Assembly (NCBI GenBank): GCA_025964295.1
Contig: JAOPZD010000224.1
Span: 1 to 32,744 of the forward strand
Direction: 5' to 3'
From: Conexibacter sp.
Lineage (GTDB): Bacteria; Actinomycetota; Thermoleophilia; Solirubrobacterales; Solirubrobacteraceae
DNA: 32,744 nucleotides
Part shown: positions 16,321 to 24,066 of the stretch, piece after piece
Position numbering within the stretch: position 1 is the first letter of the stretch
How the letters are laid out: every line of letters starts with the position of its first letter
Notes under the pieces: model-generated
The model's input: only the letters and a program-made list of their open reading frames with translations
What the model was told of the DNA's origin: nothing
The model's database searches: none
Made by a program: the position numbers and the translations under genes

Positions 16321-17271
16321 CTAGGAGGCGGGGGAGGGCACGTCCTCCAGGCATGACACGAAGGACGAGCTCGGTGCGTTGATCGGGGTGGTGAGACGCC
16401 CGACCCCGTCGATCTCCACGGTGAAGACATCGCCGGCGCCGAGCAGGCGGGGGGGCTGGCGGGCGACGCCCACGCCCGCCGGCGTCCCGGTGGCGATGAC
16501 GTCGCCAGGGAGCAAGGTGATGGCCGAGGAGATGAACTCGATGATCTGGGCGACCGAGAAGATCATCGCGGCGGTGCTCGACTCCTGCACGACCTCGCCG
16601 TTCAGCAGGCCCCGCAGCATCAGGGCCTGTGGATCGGGCACCTCGTCTCGCAGCACGAGCTCGGGGCCGAACGGCCCGCTCGTGTCGAAGCCCTTGCCCA
16701 TCGCCCACTGGGGCGTGCGCAGCTGCAGGTCGCGCGCGGAGATGTCGTTGAAGCACGCGTACCCGGCGACGTGCTCGAGGGCGTCGGCCAGAGGGACGTT
16801 CCGGGCGCGGCGTCCGATGACCACCGCGAGCTCCGCCTCGTAGTCCAGCTGCTTCGTGGCCGCCGGTGGGTCGACGGCCTGATTGTCGGCGATGAGCGCC
16901 GCCGTGAACTTGTTGAACACGATCGGGTAGCGCGGGAGCTCGTGCGCGGCCTGTGCGATGTCCTTCCCCTCCTTCTGGTGATCGGCGTAGTTCACGCCGA
17001 TGCACAGGATCTTGTCCGGATCCGGGACCGGGGGGCCGATGGTGACGTCGGCGCGTGCGCGCCCGAGTGCCCCCTGTCGCCTCCGGGCGGCGTCCAGGAC
17101 GCGCTGCAGCGCATCCTCCGGCTGGGCCAGGACCTGGCGCACGGTGCCCCAGCCGGCGCCGTGGTCGAGGCCCTCCGCTGCCGCCGCCTGCTCGAGGTCG
17201 ACGACCGAGTCGTCGACCGCGAGGCCGGCGCGCCAGCCGTCGCCGTCCTCGTACGTCACCAGTCGGGTCAT
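16321..17271 (-). CDS. Fumarylacetoacetate hydrolase (FAH) family enzyme
   Basis: A 316-residue protein. The N-terminal part (1-80) is the small FAH lead-in domain. The catalytic fold starts at DPDKILCIGVNYADHQKE. The family's metal site is complete: glutamates 145 and 147 (DYEAELAVVIG), aspartate 176 (FNDISARD) and lysine 193 (GKGFD); histidine 98 is the likely base. Family members split or rearrange carbon-carbon bonds in 2-oxo acids from aromatic ring cleavage, as hydrolase, isomerase/decarboxylase or hydratase. Here it probably acts on the ring-opened product of the divergent operon, since no alpha/beta-hydrolase of the BphD/HsaD type is present. It has its own operator-like palindrome 60 bases upstream. 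The precise reaction cannot be read from sequence. Confidence 0.88.
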   Translation of the reverse strand: MTRLVTYEDGDGWRAGLAVDDSVVDLEQAAAAEGLDHGAGWGTVRQVLAQPEDALQRVLDAARRRQGALGRARADVTIGPPVPDPDKILCIGVNYADHQKEGKDIAQAAHELPRYPIVFNKFTAALIADNQAVDPPAATKQLDYEAELAVVIGRRARNVPLADALEHVAGYACFNDISARDLQLRTPQWAMGKGFDTSGPFGPELVLRDEVPDPQALMLRGLLNGEVVQESSTAAMIFSVAQIIEFISSAITLLPGDVIATGTPAGVGVARQPPRLLGAGDVFTVEIDGVGRLTTPINAPSSSFVSCLEDVPSPAS

Positions 17272-17331
17272 CGCATGCTCCTGTCGGGTTGATCGCGCAT
17301 GCGCCCGATCCTATCCCGCAGAACTACCAAG

Positions 17332-17341
17332 CGACCGGTCG
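17332..17341 (-). promoter_or_regulatory. Operator-like palindrome, copy facing the FAH gene
   Basis: CGACCGGTCG is a perfect 10-bp palindrome sharing the ACCGGT centre of the main element. It is preceded by CTACCAA (17324-17330), a lead-in also found at the mce and P450/dehydratase promoters. Its centre is 39 bp from that of the next site, about 3.7 helical turns. Confidence 0.55.
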
Positions 17342-17367
17342 AATTCGAAAGTTTCTCATTACTTGTA

Positions 17368-17387
17368 CGCCAACCGGTTGGTTGGTG
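17368..17387 (+). promoter_or_regulatory. Operator-like palindrome, copy facing the phenol hydroxylase operon
   Basis: CCAACCGGTTGG (17370-17381) lies in the same 20-bp block as copy 1, with every base identical and the same orientation to its gene. It lies 67 bases before the start codon of the first gene of the seven-gene operon. The following TTACGAT (17388-17394) may be part of a -10 box, in which case bound protein would block the promoter. Confidence 0.75.
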
Positions 17388-17454
17388 TTACGATCCCGGC
17401 GACGGGGTGTCCCCCCCGACGATCCGGCCCCTTGCCCCGCAGGAGATGACCTTC

Positions 17455-19239
17455 ATGAGCGAGTTCGATTCCCCAGTTGTCGTCGTAGGTGCCGGCCCTG
17501 CGGGCCTTGCGACCTCGCTGCTGCTCTCGCGGCAGGGGGTCGCCCACATCCTCCTCGAGAAGTACACGACGCTCGCGCACACGCCCCGCGCGCACATCAT
17601 CAACCAGCGGACCGTCGAGATCCTGCGCGACCTCGGCATCGAGGAGCGGCTGCTCGCGGTGGGGACGCCGCAGGAGCTGATGGGGGACAACGTGTGGGCG
17701 ACCAGCCTCGCCGGACGGGAGCTCGCGCGGCTGAAGACCTGGGGGACCCATCCGCTGCGGGCGGCCGAGTACGCCCTCGCGAGCCCCTGCCAGATGAGCA
17801 ACTGCGGGCAGCATCTGCTGGAGCCGGTCCTCATGGACGGGGTCACCGAAGCCGGCGTTGCCGAGGTCCGGATGAACACCGAGCTCGTGGGTCTGGAGCA
17901 GGACGAGGAAGGCGTGACCTTGACTACGCTGGACCGCGCGACCGGGACGCAGTCGACGATCCGGACCCGCTACGTCGTGGGGGCGGACGGTGGTCGCAGC
18001 CGGGTCCTCACGGAGGCCGGGCTCACCGTGGAGGGCCAGGCCGGGCTCGGCGCCGCAGGCAACATCTGGTTCCGCGCCGACCTCGGGAAGTACACCGCAT
18101 ACCGGCCGAGCGCCCTCTACTGGAGCTCGCAGCCCGGCACGGACTACTTCATCGGGGCCGGAACCCTCATCTGCCACAAGCCCTGGACCGAGTGGGTCAT
18201 GGTCTTCATGTACAACCCGGAGACCGACGTCATCGACGAGAGCCCGGAGGCGCTCGCGGCACGGGTGCGCAAGGTCATCGGCGACGACTCGGTCGAGATC
18301 GAGGTGCTGGGCATGAGCACCTGGGAGATCAACCGGCTCATTGCGCCCGAGTACCGGTCCGGACGGGTGGTCTGCATCGGCGACGCCGTCCACCGGCACC
18401 CGCCGGCCAATGGCCTCGGGCTCAACGTGTCGATCGCCGACGCCTTCAACGTCGCCTGGAAGCTGAAGCTCGTCCTCGACGGAACGGCGCCGGACGCGCT
18501 CCTGGACACCGTGACGGAGGAACGTCAGCCCGTGGGCCTGACGGTCGTCGATCGCGCGCTGCAGAGCATCGGCGACATGGCAGGCATCCCGGAGGCCCTC
18601 GGATTCAAGATGGACCAGAGCGCCGACGACGGCTGGGCGGCGCTCGACGGCCTGTTCGAGGCTACGGAGGAGGGGGCCCGCCGTCGACGTGCCTACCAGG
18701 ACGCGATCCAGCTGACGAACTACCAGTTCAACGCGCACGGCATCGAGGTCGGGTACCGCTACCGAGCAGGCGCCGTGGTGCCCGACGGATCGCCCGAACC
18801 GCAGCCCGACCGGGACCCGCAGCTGCACTACCAGCCCACGACCTGGCCCGGGGCCCACCTTCCGCACGCGTGGATCGAGGAGGATCGCCGCCGCCTGTCG
18901 ACGCTCGACCTGACGGGGCACGGTCGCTTCACGCTGCTGACCGGCATCGGTGGCGAGCCGTGGGAGGAGGCGGCGCGCCAGGCTGCCGCCCATACCGGCG
19001 TGGAGATCGACGTGCGCTTCGTGGGCACGCGCGATGGCGTCCTGGACCCGTACGGGGACTGGGCGCGCCTCCGGGAGGTCCAGGACAGCGGCTGTGTCCT
19101 CGTCAGGCCCGATCACCACGTGGCCTGGCGCGCCCAGCGCGCGGACCCAGATCTCGTCCGGCAGCTGCCGGACGTCCTTGCCCAGGCGCTCGGCATCGTC
19201 GCTGCCGCCGACGAGTCGGCGCTCGCAGCGTCGGCGTGA
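17455..19239 (+). CDS. TfdB-type FAD-dependent phenol hydroxylase (class A flavin monooxygenase)
   Basis: A 594-residue protein, the usual length of 2,4-dichlorophenol 6-monooxygenase-like enzymes. I chose the ATG at 17455 because AGGAG (17441-17445) sits 9 bases before it. The FAD-binding GAGPAG is at 12-17, the DG motif (VGADGGRSRV) at 175-184 and the GD motif (GRVVCIGDAVHRHPPANGLG) at 303-322. The segment PRAHIINQRTVEILRDLG (44-61) is close to TfdB as I remember it. The C-terminal third is the thioredoxin-like domain. The expected reaction is NADPH- and O2-dependent ortho-hydroxylation of a phenol to a catechol. First gene of the operon; the extradiol-type protein is next, so ring hydroxylation followed by cleavage fits. 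The chlorinated substrate of TfdB need not apply. Confidence 0.88.
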   Translation: MSEFDSPVVVVGAGPAGLATSLLLSRQGVAHILLEKYTTLAHTPRAHIINQRTVEILRDLGIEERLLAVGTPQELMGDNVWATSLAGRELARLKTWGTHPLRAAEYALASPCQMSNCGQHLLEPVLMDGVTEAGVAEVRMNTELVGLEQDEEGVTLTTLDRATGTQSTIRTRYVVGADGGRSRVLTEAGLTVEGQAGLGAAGNIWFRADLGKYTAYRPSALYWSSQPGTDYFIGAGTLICHKPWTEWVMVFMYNPETDVIDESPEALAARVRKVIGDDSVEIEVLGMSTWEINRLIAPEYRSGRVVCIGDAVHRHPPANGLGLNVSIADAFNVAWKLKLVLDGTAPDALLDTVTEERQPVGLTVVDRALQSIGDMAGIPEALGFKMDQSADDGWAALDGLFEATEEGARRRRAYQDAIQLTNYQFNAHGIEVGYRYRAGAVVPDGSPEPQPDRDPQLHYQPTTWPGAHLPHAWIEEDRRRLSTLDLTGHGRFTLLTGIGGEPWEEAARQAAAHTGVEIDVRFVGTRDGVLDPYGDWARLREVQDSGCVLVRPDHHVAWRAQRADPDLVRQLPDVLAQALGIVAAADESALAASA

Positions 19240-19264
19240 CCAAAAGAGACATGAGGAGAGCACG

Positions 19265-19897
19265 ATGATCGACCCCGAGACCACGGCCACCGTCGTCCGA
19301 CCGCCGGCCAAGCTGGCTCCCGTCAGGCCCACGCTTCACCACGTGAACCTGAAGACGACCCGTCTGCAGGAGATGATCGACTGGTACGGCCTCGTGCTCG
19401 GGATGGAGCCGCTGCACGCCTTCGAGGGTGGTGCCTGGATGAGCAACGACGAGGCCAACCACCGCATCGCCCTCATCACCGGTCCGGCGCTCCAGGACGA
19501 TCCGGAGAAGCTCACGCACACGGGGATCCACCACACGGCGTTCGAGTACGCGACCCTCGCCGACCTGCTCGGCCTGTACGAGCGCCTGCGGGACGAGGGC
19601 ATCCTCCCGCACGCCGTCCTCGACCACGGGATGACGTTGTCCTTCTACTACGTCGACCCGGACGGCAACAGCCTGGAGCTCCAGATCGACAACTTCGACG
19701 ACTGGTCGGCGTCCTCGGCCTTCGTCCGCGAGGCGCCGGAGTTCGCCGCCAACCCGATCGGTGAGTTCGTGGACCCCGAGCTCCTCCTGGCGGCCCATCG
19801 CGCCGGGGCGGATGCCTCCGCACTCCATCGCCGGGCCTACGCCGAGCGCGAGTTCACCCCGGCGGGCCCGCCTGACCTGCGCCTCCCGATCGGCTGA
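19265..19897 (+). CDS. VOC-superfamily protein, probable small type I extradiol dioxygenase
   Basis: A 210-residue protein with an ATG preceded by GAGGAGAG. It shows paired VOC beta-alpha-beta modules. The three residues that bind Fe(II) in type I extradiol dioxygenases are visible: a histidine in LHHVNL (25/26), one in GIHHTAFEY (89/90) and glutamate 138 in DPDGNSLELQ; tyrosine 129 is well placed. It is shorter than BphC (about 290-300) but matches the single-domain extradiol enzymes. A stretch after 145 (WSASSAFVREAPEFAANPIG) looks like a C-terminal arm. In context it would open the catechol made by the hydroxylases on either side. A glyoxalase-like isomerase is the alternative. Confidence 0.75.
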   Translation: MIDPETTATVVRPPAKLAPVRPTLHHVNLKTTRLQEMIDWYGLVLGMEPLHAFEGGAWMSNDEANHRIALITGPALQDDPEKLTHTGIHHTAFEYATLADLLGLYERLRDEGILPHAVLDHGMTLSFYYVDPDGNSLELQIDNFDDWSASSAFVREAPEFAANPIGEFVDPELLLAAHRAGADASALHRRAYAEREFTPAGPPDLRLPIG

Positions 19898-19969
19898 CAC
19901 GGCCGACCGCGGATCGCATCACCCGAGCCACCACCTTCAGGCGTCACGCCACCCGATTCGAAAGGAACC

Positions 19970-21238
19970 ATGAGCACCACATCCCAGACGGAGCAGGGCA
20001 CCCTGTCCCCGCCCGAGCCCGACCTGACCCCCGCGGAGATGATCGCCCGTGCGGTGGCCATGCGGCCCGAGCTCCGCGCGGCACAGGCCGCGACCGAGGA
20101 GCAGACGTACTACTCGCAGGAGACGCACGAGGCGTTCGTCGATGCCGGCTTCTACCGGCTGTACATCCCGCGCCGCTACGGCGGCTACGAGTTCGACGTC
20201 CCGACGTTCGTGAAGCTCACGATCGAGGTTGCCCGCGGGTGCCCGTCGACCGGGTGGTGCATGAGCCTCGCGACGGCCCATGCGCTGCAGCTCTGCTCGT
20301 GGTTCGAGGAGGAGACGCAGAACGAGATCCTCGGAGGCGGCGGCCACTTCGCGATGGCGTCTGCCGCGCAGCCGATCGGCGTCGCCGAGCGCACGGACGA
20401 CGGCTGGCGCCTGAGCGGCAAGGCCGGGTACTGCTCGGGCATCCCGTACTCGACGCACTACATGGGCCAGGCCCTGATGGGGCCGCCCACGCCGGACGCC
20501 CCGCCGCGGCTGCTCCTGTTCCTGGCGCCGAAGGAGTCGTTCACGGTCCTGAACGATTGGGGTGACATCATCGGACTGAAGGGCAGCGGCTCGCACAGCA
20601 TCGCCTTCGACGGCGCCGAGGTCCCGGCGCACTGGACGCTCGAGGACACCTTCGTGGCCGACGTGGACGTGAGCAAGGGCACCCCCGGGCTCCGCCTGCA
20701 CGGCAATCCCATGTACGCCGGCCGGATGATGGCCACCTTCACCGGCAACCTCGCGGCCGTGATGGTCGGCGCCGCCTACGCCGCCCTCGACGAGTACGAG
20801 GAGATGCTCAACAGCAAGATGACCTTCATGCCTCCGTTCCAGCCGCGCCGGCTGGACCCCGACTTCCAGCGCTGGTTCGGGGCGGCGATCGCCAAGATCG
20901 GCACCGCCGAGGCCGCGCTCCTGAACATGGCCGACCAGCACATGGAGCTCTGCGCCCGGGCTGCGGAGGACCCGTCGCTCTACACGTACTTCGAGGACTA
21001 CCGGTTGGCCTGCATCGCGCGGGAGGTCATGCACCAGTGCTGGGACGTCGTGCAGTCGGAGCTCTGGCGGACGATCGGCTCGAGCGCCGGGGCGAAGGGG
21101 CAACGCTTCGAGCGCCTGTTCCGTGACCTCGCGACGGGCAGTGGGCATCGCAACCTGTCGCTGCGCGACTTCATGCACGGGGACATCGCCCGTGCCCACC
21201 TCGGAGTCGCCCCCCACGGCCTGGGGAGCGTGTCCTGA
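19970..21238 (+). CDS. HsaA/HpaH-type two-component flavin monooxygenase, oxygenase subunit
   Basis: A 422-residue member of the acyl-CoA dehydrogenase fold. AAAGGA precedes the ATG. The lead-in FVDAGFYRLYIPRRYGGYEFD (about 54-74) and RGCPSTGWCMSLATAHAL (about 87-104) are typical of group D flavin monooxygenases that hydroxylate phenols using reduced flavin supplied by a separate reductase (HsaA for the steroid-derived phenol 3-HSA, HpaH-like for hydroxyphenylacetate). The GYCSGIPYSTHYMGQALM region replaces acyl-CoA-binding residues. A histidine near the C-terminus (393, GSGHRNL) may be the catalytic base. No HsaB-like reductase is encoded in the window. The stop overlaps the next start (TGATG). 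A true acyl-CoA dehydrogenase is less likely. Confidence 0.75.
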   Translation: MSTTSQTEQGTLSPPEPDLTPAEMIARAVAMRPELRAAQAATEEQTYYSQETHEAFVDAGFYRLYIPRRYGGYEFDVPTFVKLTIEVARGCPSTGWCMSLATAHALQLCSWFEEETQNEILGGGGHFAMASAAQPIGVAERTDDGWRLSGKAGYCSGIPYSTHYMGQALMGPPTPDAPPRLLLFLAPKESFTVLNDWGDIIGLKGSGSHSIAFDGAEVPAHWTLEDTFVADVDVSKGTPGLRLHGNPMYAGRMMATFTGNLAAVMVGAAYAALDEYEEMLNSKMTFMPPFQPRRLDPDFQRWFGAAIAKIGTAEAALLNMADQHMELCARAAEDPSLYTYFEDYRLACIAREVMHQCWDVVQSELWRTIGSSAGAKGQRFERLFRDLATGSGHRNLSLRDFMHGDIARAHLGVAPHGLGSVS

Positions 21239-22836
21239 TGGCGACCACGGTCTCACCCGCGGTCGACGGGGACGCGCAGGAGAAGGCGATCGCGCAGCTG
21301 GTCTCCGCCCTGGGGCAGGATGCCGTGGTGACCTCCGGGGAGGACCTTGAGTTCTTCCGCGACCCCTACGGCCACGCCGACTCCGCGTCGATCTGCGGGG
21401 CGGTGGTCTTCCCGGACTCCGTCGAGCAGGTCCAGGCCGTCGTGCGGATCGCCAACGAGGTCGGCGTGCCGCTCTGGACGTCCTCCCAGGGCCGCAACAA
21501 CGGGTACGGCGGAGCGGCCCCCATCGTCCCCGGGTCGATCGCGGTGAGCCTGCGCCGGATGAACCGCGTCCTCGAGGTGAACGAGGAGCTCGCCTACGCC
21601 ATCGTCGAACCGGGGGTCCGCTTCTTCGACCTCTACGACCACCTGACCGCGAACGGCCACAAGCTCCTGATGTCGACCGCGGACCTCGGCTGGGGCAGCG
21701 TCGTCGGGAACTCCCTGGACCACGGGGTCGGCTACACCGTGTACGGCGACCACGCCGCTGCCCAGTGCGGCATGGAGGTGGTGCTGGCGAACGGCGACAT
21801 CCTCCGCACCGGCACCGGTGGGCTCAGCGACAGCAAGACATGGGCGGCGCACCCGCGGGGCCTCGGGCCGTCCCCTGACGGGCTGTTCAAGCAGTCCAAT
21901 TTCGGCATCGTCACGAAGATGGGGGTGTGGCTCATGCCGCGCCCGGAGCGCTACAAGGCGTGCACGCTCTTCCTCAGCGAGCGCGCGGACCTCGAACAGG
22001 CCGTCGAGATCATGCGGCCGTTCGTCATCGACAAGACGATCGGCGGCCTCGCGACGATCGGGAACCCCGTGGCCACCGCAAGCCTGCTGGGCCCGCGCAA
22101 GCAGTGGTACGACGGACCGGGAGCCATGCCCGAGGAGGACATGGCAAAGCTCCTGGAGACGTTCGGCATCGGCTACTGGGCGGCCCGGATCCCCTTCTAT
22201 GGCCGCGAGGAGGTCGTCGAGGCGCAGTACGCGGCCTTCGAGAAGGCGATCACGCAGATCCCGGGAGCGGTGCTCCACACCCGCACCTATGCGGGCGAGG
22301 ACCTCACCCCCGAGAACGTGCCGTGGCCTGATCAGGTGCCGGCCGGCATCCCCAACAACGAGCTGCTCGCGATGCTGAAGTGGCGCAGCCCTGAGCACGG
22401 CGGACACGCCGGGTTCGCGCCGATCGTCGCGGCCACCGGTCCAGAGGCGATGCGCGCGATCGACATCGTCGAGCGGGTGGCGCGGGACCACGGGCTGGAC
22501 ATCGCCGCCGGCCTCGGCTTCTACGGCCGCAGCATCCTCGTCATCTCCGCGCTGCTGTTCGACACGACCGATCCCGAGCAGGTCGACCAGGCCACCCGTG
22601 CCTGCGAGACGATGGTCCGGGAGTCAGGCGCCGCCGGCTTCGGCGAGTACCGAGCGCACACGAACTACATGGACCTCGCGGCCGAGCAGTACGACTGGAA
22701 CGACCACGCCCAGCGCCGCTTCAACGAGACCATCAAGGACGCGCTCGACCCGAACGGGATCCTGTCGCCCGGAAAGCAGGGGATCTGGCCCGCGAACATG
22801 CGGGCCGCCACGCCGTCACCCGCCCAGAGGAGCTGA
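21238..22836 (+). CDS. Vanillyl-alcohol-oxidase-type 4-alkylphenol oxidase (VAO/PCMH flavoprotein)
   Basis: A 532-residue FAD enzyme. The N-terminal PCMH FAD domain has SSQGRNNGYGGAAP (82-95) and DLGWGSVVGNSLDHGVGYTVYGDH (149-172). Against fungal vanillyl-alcohol oxidase as I remember it, all key sites are kept. Tyr90, Tyr166, Tyr471 and Arg472 bind the phenolate (VAO Tyr108, Tyr187, Tyr503, Arg504). Asp149 matches the catalytic Asp170. His390 in GGHAGFAPI matches His422, which carries covalent FAD. p-Cresol methylhydroxylase differs at the last two positions. The expected reaction is oxidation at the alpha carbon of a 4-alkylphenol or 4-hydroxybenzyl/allyl compound, with O2 as acceptor. No cytochrome c subunit is encoded nearby, which agrees with an oxidase. 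It is a strong clue that the island's substrate is a para-substituted phenol. Confidence 0.88.
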   Translation: MATTVSPAVDGDAQEKAIAQLVSALGQDAVVTSGEDLEFFRDPYGHADSASICGAVVFPDSVEQVQAVVRIANEVGVPLWTSSQGRNNGYGGAAPIVPGSIAVSLRRMNRVLEVNEELAYAIVEPGVRFFDLYDHLTANGHKLLMSTADLGWGSVVGNSLDHGVGYTVYGDHAAAQCGMEVVLANGDILRTGTGGLSDSKTWAAHPRGLGPSPDGLFKQSNFGIVTKMGVWLMPRPERYKACTLFLSERADLEQAVEIMRPFVIDKTIGGLATIGNPVATASLLGPRKQWYDGPGAMPEEDMAKLLETFGIGYWAARIPFYGREEVVEAQYAAFEKAITQIPGAVLHTRTYAGEDLTPENVPWPDQVPAGIPNNELLAMLKWRSPEHGGHAGFAPIVAATGPEAMRAIDIVERVARDHGLDIAAGLGFYGRSILVISALLFDTTDPEQVDQATRACETMVRESGAAGFGEYRAHTNYMDLAAEQYDWNDHAQRRFNETIKDALDPNGILSPGKQGIWPANMRAATPSPAQRS

Positions 22837-22842
22837 CTGTCC

Positions 22843-24063
22843 ATGCCCATCGAGAAGATCGACTTCAACCCGTTCGCCCCCGATGTCATCGAGAACCCCT
22901 ACCCCGGTCTACGGGCCTTGCGGGAGCAGGCGCCGGTGTACGAGGTCGAGGGGCTCGGTCTGCGCATCATCAGCCGGTACGACGACGTCGTCCACGCGCT
23001 GCGCAAGCCGCAGCTGCTGAGCTCGACGATCATCGACATGATGTTCACGGGCGAGTACAGCCCGGTCCCCGGCGGGTCTGGCAGCCACAACATGATGGCG
23101 AAGGACCCGCCCGACCACACCCGGCTCCGGCGACTCGTCAACCGCGCCTTCACGCCCGAGGCCGTCGGGCGGATGCGCGCGGGAATGGACGAGTTCGTCG
23201 CCGCCGCGATCGAGCGCAACCGGGGAGCGGAGGAGTGGGACTTCGTCGACGAGATCGGCAAGGCCCTGCCGCTGAACGTCTTCTTCAACCTGCTCGGCGT
23301 CGAACCCGACATGTTCGAGCAGGCTCGCGCCTGGTCGGACGACCTCATGTCCGCAAGCCGCATCACCGTGGGGCGGGAGACGCCGACGCCAGAGCGGGAC
23401 GCGTACCTGAAGGGCGCGATGAAGGACTACGGCGACTACATGGTCCACCTGGTGGACCTGCGCCGCAAGCAGCCGGGGGAGGACCTCATCAGCGGCCTCG
23501 TCCAGGCTGCGGACGAGGGGGAGAAGCTGTCCCAGCAGGAGGTGATCACGATGATCCATCTCCTGATCGGCGCCGGCACGGAGAGCACCCAGAAGCTCAT
23601 ATCGAACACGCTCCTGGCCTTGCTGCACCACCCCGACCAGTACGCGCAGCTTCGCCAGGATCCCTCGCTGATCCCGGGGGCGGTGCAGGAGGTGCTGCGA
23701 TACGACGGACCGGCGCTGTACATGGCCCGGATCGCGACGCAGGACGTCGAGATCGCAGGGGTCACGATCCCGTCCGACGCGGTCTGCCTCGTCAGCTACG
23801 CCTCCGCGAACCACGACGAGTCCAAGTTCCCCGACGCGGAGACGTTCGACATCCACCGGGACACCTCGGGCATCATCGCGTTCGGCAACGGCATCCACCG
23901 CTGTCTCGGTGCCCATCTGGCCACCCTGGAAGGCACGGTCGTGCTCGAGCACCTCGTGCGGAACTTCTCCGGGTTCGGCTGGGACCCGGCTCGCATCGAG
24001 CGTGACGACAGCTTCTTCATCCGAGGGTTGAACCATCTGCCCATCACCACGGTGGCGGCGTAG
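22843..24063 (+). CDS. Cytochrome P450 monooxygenase (operon copy)
   Basis: A 406-residue soluble bacterial P450. Haem loop FGNGIHRCLG with Cys354; ExxR in EVLR (283-286); I-helix GAGTES (243-248), an acid-alcohol pair suited to O2 activation. AGAGGAG precedes the ATG and the stop lies three bases before the esterase gene. In this operon it may hydroxylate or O-demethylate the substrate, as P450s do in alkylguaiacol and steroid side-chain pathways; which of these cannot be told from sequence. No ferredoxin or ferredoxin reductase gene lies in the window, so electrons must come from elsewhere. Confidence 0.92.
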   Translation: MPIEKIDFNPFAPDVIENPYPGLRALREQAPVYEVEGLGLRIISRYDDVVHALRKPQLLSSTIIDMMFTGEYSPVPGGSGSHNMMAKDPPDHTRLRRLVNRAFTPEAVGRMRAGMDEFVAAAIERNRGAEEWDFVDEIGKALPLNVFFNLLGVEPDMFEQARAWSDDLMSASRITVGRETPTPERDAYLKGAMKDYGDYMVHLVDLRRKQPGEDLISGLVQAADEGEKLSQQEVITMIHLLIGAGTESTQKLISNTLLALLHHPDQYAQLRQDPSLIPGAVQEVLRYDGPALYMARIATQDVEIAGVTIPSDAVCLVSYASANHDESKFPDAETFDIHRDTSGIIAFGNGIHRCLGAHLATLEGTVVLEHLVRNFSGFGWDPARIERDDSFFIRGLNHLPITTVAA

Positions 24064-24066
24064 ACC

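Noticed and set aside
14774..17005. 743-codon open frame on the minus strand
   Set aside because: It runs antisense through mceF and then out of frame through the FAH gene; both real genes show intact family motifs.
17359..19332. 657-codon open frame on the minus strand
   Set aside because: It is antisense to the phenol hydroxylase, which has all three flavoprotein motifs.
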